From Branchiostoma belcheri (Eukaryota; Chordata; Leptocardii; Amphioxiformes; Branchiostomatidae), in contig NW_017803976.1 of assembly GCF_001625305.1 (NCBI RefSeq), forward strand, positions 1,306,505 to 1,370,504: 64,000 nt of DNA. Direction: 5' to 3'. A program made the translations under genes and the position numbers. How positions within the stretch are numbered: the stretch's first letter is position 1; each line of letters begins with the position of its first letter. Of this stretch, positions 58,001-64,000 are shown in pieces. The notes under the pieces are model-generated. The model saw only the letters and a list, made by a program, of their open reading frames with translations. It was not told the DNA's origin and ran no database searches.

Positions 58001-61000
58001 CAGGCCGAGGCGTCTTCTCCAGTTGGATACTTGGAAGGGCTGGCTGTGCTGATGTGTGATCCTTGGAAAGAAAGAGGTGTAAATCTTATGACATGCTTCC
58101 AAATCAAATGGCCCAATGAAATCTATAAACCATCTACTACCGGTAATACATATCGATATACATGAACATATATGATATCTCTAATCTCTCGCTCTCATAC
58201 ACATACATATATACAGATAGATAGAGAGAGAGATGTATAGATTATAGATGATAGTGTATAGGAATTTTATAATGTTTACCCCAACCATGGCTCTGCAATG
58301 ATGGAAAAAGGAGTCATGTTTGAAAGATGTTGTATGGGACAACAGACATTTACCAGAATCTAGAGATGTGCTCCCATCTTCCTCAGATATATCGCCAACC
58401 TCCATGTTACTATGGCTACCACCTGATTCTGATGATGATTCACTGTCAGAGTCATCTGATAACTGTTTGCCACCTAGGATAAGGAATAACATTGCTGTGG
58501 CTGCAATATAATGCTTAGTCTCCTCTTAAATCATCTCACATTATAATTGGCAACAATTGCTTTATATTGCGTGAAACTCCCATCCTGGCAATGTACACAA
58601 CTGACAATCACAAACCATTGTTCATATTACCAAATGATTTATGGAATTATCCTTCTTTGTGAATGTAATTTGTTCCACCTTTAGAATGCATATAGCAATT
58701 GAAATGCAAAGGAATGATCAGTTCAAGTTCTACGTAGTTCAATTTACCAGAATGTGGCAATATTCCACCTTCCTGAGAAATGTCCCCTCCCTCCTTGTTG
58801 CTATGGCTACCACCTGGCTCAGATACCGATCCCTCTCTGTCTGTGTTGTCTGGTAACCTGTCATCAGGTTTGTGATCCCCTGTGAAGTGAAAAGATTTTT
58901 CACCCAACTAACAAAATATAATCCATTGATTAAGGAAGAAGGGTATGATAAAACTACATGTACATGTATGTTGATAATTACATTTATTATATCATCATTT
59001 AATAGATATAAACACCTTCAACCTATGACATAAGACAATTTGGTGGTGACACCTTTCCTGTCAATATTTGATAGACCATAACTTAATAAGTATTTAAACA
59101 TTAAATTAGAACTGATTATTCTTTTAAAGCCATTAAATACTTACCATGTGTTATACTTGAATGTGGCATGACTTTACCTGCCACACCACTAGAATCTCCA
59201 TCTGTTTAAACAAAACAGCATTTACTAAACAACTGTGAACACTTGATATACAACTTTACAAGTTTTCGTTCCACATGTTAGGCCACAATATTGACTCAAT
59301 TTTATGAATGACATCCTCTAAAATGCTGCTAAACCACAGGTATACAAAGCTGGCATTGAATGAAAGTAAATAAATACAAGTAGTCATAGGTGACAATTCT
59401 GCGTGAAGTTTTATATCTTGCAGATTGGGAACAGTATAGTGTACACGTGTATGTAAACAGTGTGTGAGCACTTTACAACTGGTAACAACATATCGTAAAA
59501 ATGGCTAAATCCCTGGTCAAATAAAGATCGCGCTCATGCGGCTGCCCGCCTTGGGGTCATAAATCCTCGGCCGAGAGTTTGTACAAATACAGGTTACATA
59601 ACATCAACAACACTACACTGGCTACATTGTACATCAACAACACGACAAATTACTAAACAGAATCTTAGTCTCCAGGACTGTCTGGAGATGACGTATAAAA
59701 TTACATGCCGATTAAACAAAGGCAACCCTATGATCTGGCTGTGAACACGAAAAACTGCCTCCACCACAATACTCCTGAAGAAGGTATGCCTCCTTCACGG
59801 AGTAAAAATACAAAGCTAAGATACATGTATTGTAAATTCACAGTAGTTCATCTAGTGACTTCTATGACAAGCCGGCACATGCTGGCCTTTTGCAGAATTT
59901 ATAAATCAGCATGTATCTATGTACTGAGTACTCGAGTCGTAGAGCTTTGGTTCAGCAGCCTGACCGGTGCCATCCCCCATAGTTACCGCCGGCTCCCTAC
60001 TGTCGCTACCTCATAGATTACGTGATAGTCCGGAGAAGGGACAGGCAGGATGTCAGAGTAACAAAGTCTATGTGCGGTGCAGACTGCTGGACAGACCACA
60101 GGTTAATTCGCTCAAAGCTCAACATGCACATCAAGCCCAAGAGGCGCCCTCAAGGCAAACCAGCAAACAAAAGACTAAACACCAGACTGCTGGAAGATAG
60201 TTCTGTGAAAAACAATCTGAGAGATAACTTAGACAACAAGCTCAGGGACTTGAACTTCTGTTCAAACGGAGCAGAAGAAGACTGGACTGCTCTCAAAGAA
60301 GTTCTGTACAACACTGCACGTTCTCACCTTGGACTACAGACACGAAAGCACCAGGATTGGTTTGATGAAAACGATGAGGACATCCAGAAATTACTAGATG
60401 AAAAACATGCTGCTTACAGAGCATTTCAACAGGCAAACAGGTCAGATGCCAAGAAAGCGTTGTACAATGCCAGTAAAGCCAAAGTGCAGGCTAAGCTGAG
60501 GGAAATGCAGGATTCTTGGCTCAGTCACAAGGCGGACGAGATACAGATGTTTGCAGACAGTAACAACACAAAGCACTTCTATGATGCCCTAAAGGCCATC
60601 TACGGACCACAATCCACTGGCACATCTCCACTGCTCAGTGCCGATGGTACCACTTTGATCACCGACAAAGACAAGATCCTAGAAAGGTGGGCTGAGCACT
60701 TCTGCAACGTCCTAAACAGGCCCTCTGTCATGAATGATGAAGCCATAAATGACATGCCTCAAGTTCCGGTTAACATCACTTTGGATGAACTCCCGACAGA
60801 GCAGGAAGTCCAGCAAGCTATCCAGCTCCTCTCAAACGGTAAAGCACCAGGCTCTGACGCTATACCAGCAGAAGTCTACAAGGCTGGGGGAACAGTCCTG
60901 ACTCAGAAGCTTACTGAGTTCTTTCAGTCCCTGTGGGAGAAGGAAGAAATTCCCCAGGAGTTCAAAGACGCCTCAATTGTTCATCTCTACAAAAGGAAGG

Positions 61001-64000
61001 GCAACAGGCAGTCTTGTGACAACCACAGGGGGATTTCCTTACTTGTCATAGCTGGCAAAATACTAGCCAGAGTTCTCTTAAACCGACTCATCCAGCACAT
61101 GGACGAACACCTGCCTGAGAGTCAGTGCGGTTTCCGAGAGGGTCGAGGAACGGCTGACATGATATTCGCAGCACGTCAGCTCCAGGAGAAGTGCCAGGAA
61201 CAGAACAGGGACTTATACACCACTTTTGTAGACCTGACAAAGGCCTTCGATACAGTTAATCGAAACGGACTCTGGAGAATCATGGGAAAGTTTGGCTGCC
61301 CTAGCAAATTCATCAACATGGTACGCCAATTTCACGATGGAATGCAGGCCAGAGTGCTGGATGCTGGCGACTCCTCAAGTGCCTTTGCAGTTACAAATGG
61401 AGTTAAGCAAGGGTGCGTGCTTGCACCGACGCTGTTCAGTATGATGTTCACTGCCATGTTGTCTAATGCCTTCCGCGAGGATGATGCCACAAGCATCAAA
61501 ATCAGGTACCGTACTGACGGCAGACTCTTCAACTTGAGGAGACTTAAGGCCAAGACGAAGGTGAAGGTGACGTCTGTGCGTGACTTCCTGTTTGCAGACG
61601 ACAGTGCGTTAAATGCTGCCTCAGAGGACTTGATGCAACAGAGTATGGATCGCTTTTCTTCTGCTGCTGACAACTTTGGTCTCACGATAAGCACTAAGAA
61701 AACAGAGGTCCTGTACCAACCTGCACCGCATAAGCCGTACGTGGATCCTGTCATTACTGTAAACGGGGAATCACTAAAGGCAGTTGCAAAATTCAAGTAC
61801 CTTGGCAGCACACTCTCCAGGTCTGTAAACATAGACGATGAGGTTGACGCACGGGTCGCTCTGGCAAGCTCCTCCTTCGGACGTCTGCGAGCCTCAGTGT
61901 GGGAGAGGAGAGGCATTAGACTGAGCACGAAGTTAAAGGTGTACAGGGCAGTTGTACTGCCATCACTACTGTACGCCTGCGAAACATGGACGATCTACGC
62001 ACGTCATGCCAGAAAGCTCAATCGCTTTCACATAAACTGCCTGAAAAGACTCATGAAGATCACTTGGCAAGACAAAGTCCCAGACACAGAGATCCTCCAG
62101 CGGGCCGATCTGCCAAGCATCCACACACTGCTGAGGAGAGCCCAAGTCAGATGGGCAGGCCATCTGGTAAGGATGCCTGACACACGGCTACCAAAGAGAC
62201 TTCTGTACAGTGAACTGGTAGAAGGCAAGCGCTCAGTAAGAGGACAGAAAAAGCGCTTTAAGGACACACTGAAAACAACTCTTAAAAGTTTCAAGATAGA
62301 TACATCTACCTGGGAATCAGCAGCCCAAAACCGTGCTGCCTGGCGCAGCCACATCAGCAGCGGTGCTACTCTCTACGAGAAAACCAGGATCGCAGAAGCC
62401 GTGAGGAAACGCGCTTCCAGAGCTGCCCCCACATCCCGGACTCCAGAAACCCACCTGTGCCCGACCTGTGGCAGAACCTTCAGAGCCCGTATAGGACTTG
62501 TGAGCCACAGCCGGACACACAAGACCTGATGTGATGTTCATTGGTCATCGTCGACTACGACGGACGAACAACAACAACTGTCGCTAGCTACCATTGGACT
62601 ATGGAGGATGGCACCAGAGCCTCGGAGGACGTGATCTTTTTTTTTTTTAAAGAACAGGCGAAAATCAATGCGTGTGCGGACGTCATCCATAAAATTAAAT
62701 AAGCGTGGCCTTACTCATGATCAAAAAGATAATCACGTATTTTCAAACCCTCTTCTCCATCAGTGAAGTGGAACAAGTGGCAAAAGAAATACAATGCATG
62801 ACGACAACTCACCATGATCTATGTCTCCATCTGAACTTGACCCGTAATCTTTATCACCTTTCCACTCTGACCCACAACATGCATCGTCCACATCCTTCTG
62901 GAACAGTTCACCGGTCTCCACCTTACCTGGGAAAAATGATGAAAAGCTGTCAAGTTATTTACTCTGGCTACATAGATGTACGTGCCTGGATGAATCTGTA
63001 GGTTGGAGCCAATAACACCATTTACAAATGGATGTACATGTTACCTGCTATCTGGTGCAGACCAGCTGCTCTCAGTCCCACCAACATGGTGTCAAGTGTT
63101 GCTCCCCATTGTTCTCTTTCTATCCACTCCTCCAGACACTGGTTCGCCTGACAGCTGGAGTGGTAATATTTAGTTATCCTACCAATATCAGTGCTACTGA
63201 ATCCGAGCTGTAAGGCCAGCCATGGCCAATCGTCCCCAAGTTTGTTGGCTATGATCATCAGCTGGTCGTAAAAACCTGGAAAAGAGAAATAAATTTGTTA
63301 TCGCGTAAAAGTTAAACGTAACTCACAACTTGATCTGAAGACACTAAATCCATGTTTTAAACATTGATTCAAAATGCTTATAATATTAGTTACATATGGA
63401 GCCTAAGTCTTGTATACTGTATACTACATGTAGTACTACATATAAAAACACCTTACCTTGGTCAACCTCATACTCTCCTTCATCTTCAGAATCTGAAGTG
63501 CTCTCCAGAGCAGAGGTGGAACTAACACTGGTGTCTCCCTCATCTGAGTCAGGAAGCATCACTGTTTCTGCAGGATGATAATCAAGTTTATCCAATGGCA
63601 TGTTCTTTTTTATCTTCTACTATTAACATCCATGTCCATAATATCACCAGGGTCCATAATATCGCCACCTTGAGAAACAGTGTGCTTTAAGATATTTTTA
63701 CTGCAACATACTTTTGGTATGCACTCCTGCACACCTTAAATGTACATACCTAGGGTATGTTGCAGTAAAAATATCTTTAAGCACACTATTTCTCAGGGTG
63801 GCGATATTATGGACCCTGGTGATATTATGGACACGGACGTTAGCTACTAACAGTATCTTTTTATCCATCTCCCTGTTTGTCATTTTGATATTGAAAGATG
63901 ATTTTTTCATACAGTGTGAGGAATCACTATTATATATGAGTTGCACATACATGTATTTCTGTATCATTGATTTACCATCATCCCCCTCAGCTTCCTCATC
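55075..64000 (-). CDS. Death-domain NLR-like receptor with LRRs, no P-loop seen (5' end outside window)
   Basis: Eight exons on the minus strand, all joined in phase 1: 64000-63976 (partial), 63567-63457, 63275-63045, 62926-62813, 59201-59178, 58879-58748, 58473-58354 and 58061-55075 (stop TAG). Together they give 1247 residues so far. Exon 63275-63045 is a Death domain (LGDDWPWLALQLGFSSTDI, then LEEWIEREQWGATL). The surrounding exons encode acidic Ser/Asp/Glu-rich linkers, two of them duplicates (GGSHSN...GDIS). The last exon starts with an NLR-type helical region (W.DCLQDFFKADEDTA, P.TLSEFVDFVV, FQFVHDSIRQFLMAEWVA), as found after NACHT. It then has many LRRs (LEEIDLSHNDISDEAV and relatives). 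No Walker A/B segment is present between Death domain and helical region. Such receptors are expanded in amphioxus innate immunity. The microexon 59201-59178 (24 nt) is the least certain piece. Possible alternative: the Death exons belong to a separate upstream gene. Confidence 0.78.
59278..62713. mobile_element. composite PIF/Harbinger-like element split by a LINE
   Basis: TTA at 59278-59280 and 62711-62713 flank termini GGCCACAATATTGACTCA and (complement) GGCCACGCTTATTTA. Both are followed by ATTTTATG(A/G)ATGAC(A/G)TCC. Removing the LINE and one target copy leaves about 850 bp whose inside matches 40343-40768 in reverse. It fills almost the whole NLR-gene intron 59202-62812. Confidence 0.75.
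59999..62586 (+). mobile_element. 5'-truncated LINE with intact reverse transcriptase frame
   Basis: The insert 60009-62576 is flanked by the 10-bp direct repeat ACTGTCGCTA (59999-60008, 62577-62586). It starts inside the endonuclease domain (LIDYVIVRRRD...; CWTDHRLI holds the terminal DH motif) and is open without a stop to 62529. Reverse transcriptase motifs run in order: NGKAPGSDAIPAEVY, GFREGRGTADMIFAARQL, FVDLTKAFDTV, NGVKQGCVLAP and FLFADDSALNA (catalytic DD). A GHLVRM segment and a C-terminal C2H2 finger (CPTCGRTF...HSRTH) follow. The 3' UTR is short, with an ACAACAACA tail. Being truncated, this copy cannot mobilise by itself, but the clean frame implies a recent insertion. Clade not assigned. 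It is antisense to the NLR-like gene. Confidence 0.92.
63634..63832. repeat. foldback element in the NLR-like gene intron
   Basis: Arms 63634-63711 and 63755-63832 (78 nt, about three mismatches) with a 43-nt loop. The outer arm contains the doublet GTCCATAATATC(A/G)CCA. Probable MITE; no target duplication identified. Confidence 0.85.

Noticed and set aside
61332..61928. 198-codon minus-strand frame inside the LINE
   Set aside because: Antisense shadow of the reverse transcriptase frame.
1..64000. CRISPR array, bacterial operon or prophage-like content
   Set aside because: No direct-repeat/spacer array or operon structure; spliced metazoan genes throughout.

Overview
The window is animal genomic DNA and most likely comes from a cephalochordate (amphioxus, Branchiostoma). 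It carries intron-rich genes with GT-AG junctions. The products are metazoan or chordate: a DAN-family BMP/Nodal antagonist, an NXPE-type esterase and a Death-domain NLR-like receptor. Intergenic DNA is dense with short inverted-repeat transposons, tRNA-derived SINEs and LINE tails. The species assignment is inference; nothing here separates species within the genus. All gene models were built by hand from open frames, splice consensus and phase continuity. There is one assembly gap (36099-36684).

Layout. 0-3.3 kb: repeats (PIF/Harbinger-like end, LINE relic, tRNA-SINE). 3.3-10.3 kb (+): bHLH-Orange transcription factor of the HES/HEY/clockwork-orange group, lacking its first exon(s). 10.3-21.6 kb: gene-free stretch with several GC-rich blocks, a plausible regulatory landscape between two developmental genes. 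21.65-24.0 kb (+): DAND5/Cerberus-type secreted antagonist with TATA box, initiator and a perfect Gli-type site in the core promoter. 24-32.5 kb: gene-free and repeat-rich. 32.5-35.95 kb (-): complete four-exon NXPE-family protein. 36-42.1 kb: gap and repeats. 42.14-44.8 kb (+): METTL21-type protein-lysine methyltransferase. 45-52.8 kb (+): PIGW (GPI inositol acyltransferase) in seven coding exons, every coding intron holding a repeat. 52.8-55 kb: LINE debris. 55.1-64 kb (-): NLR-like receptor with Death domain, acidic exons and a large LRR exon but no visible NACHT P-loop, running off the right edge.

The genes do not form one pathway. The first two are developmental regulators, METTL21 and PIGW are housekeeping-type, and the last is immune-type. 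Mobile DNA is the strongest theme. At least six PIF/Harbinger-like MITEs show TWA target duplications, and one is split by a 2.57-kb LINE with a 10-bp duplication. Four short TAGCC...GGCTA elements show 9-10-bp duplications. There are also large foldback elements inside introns.
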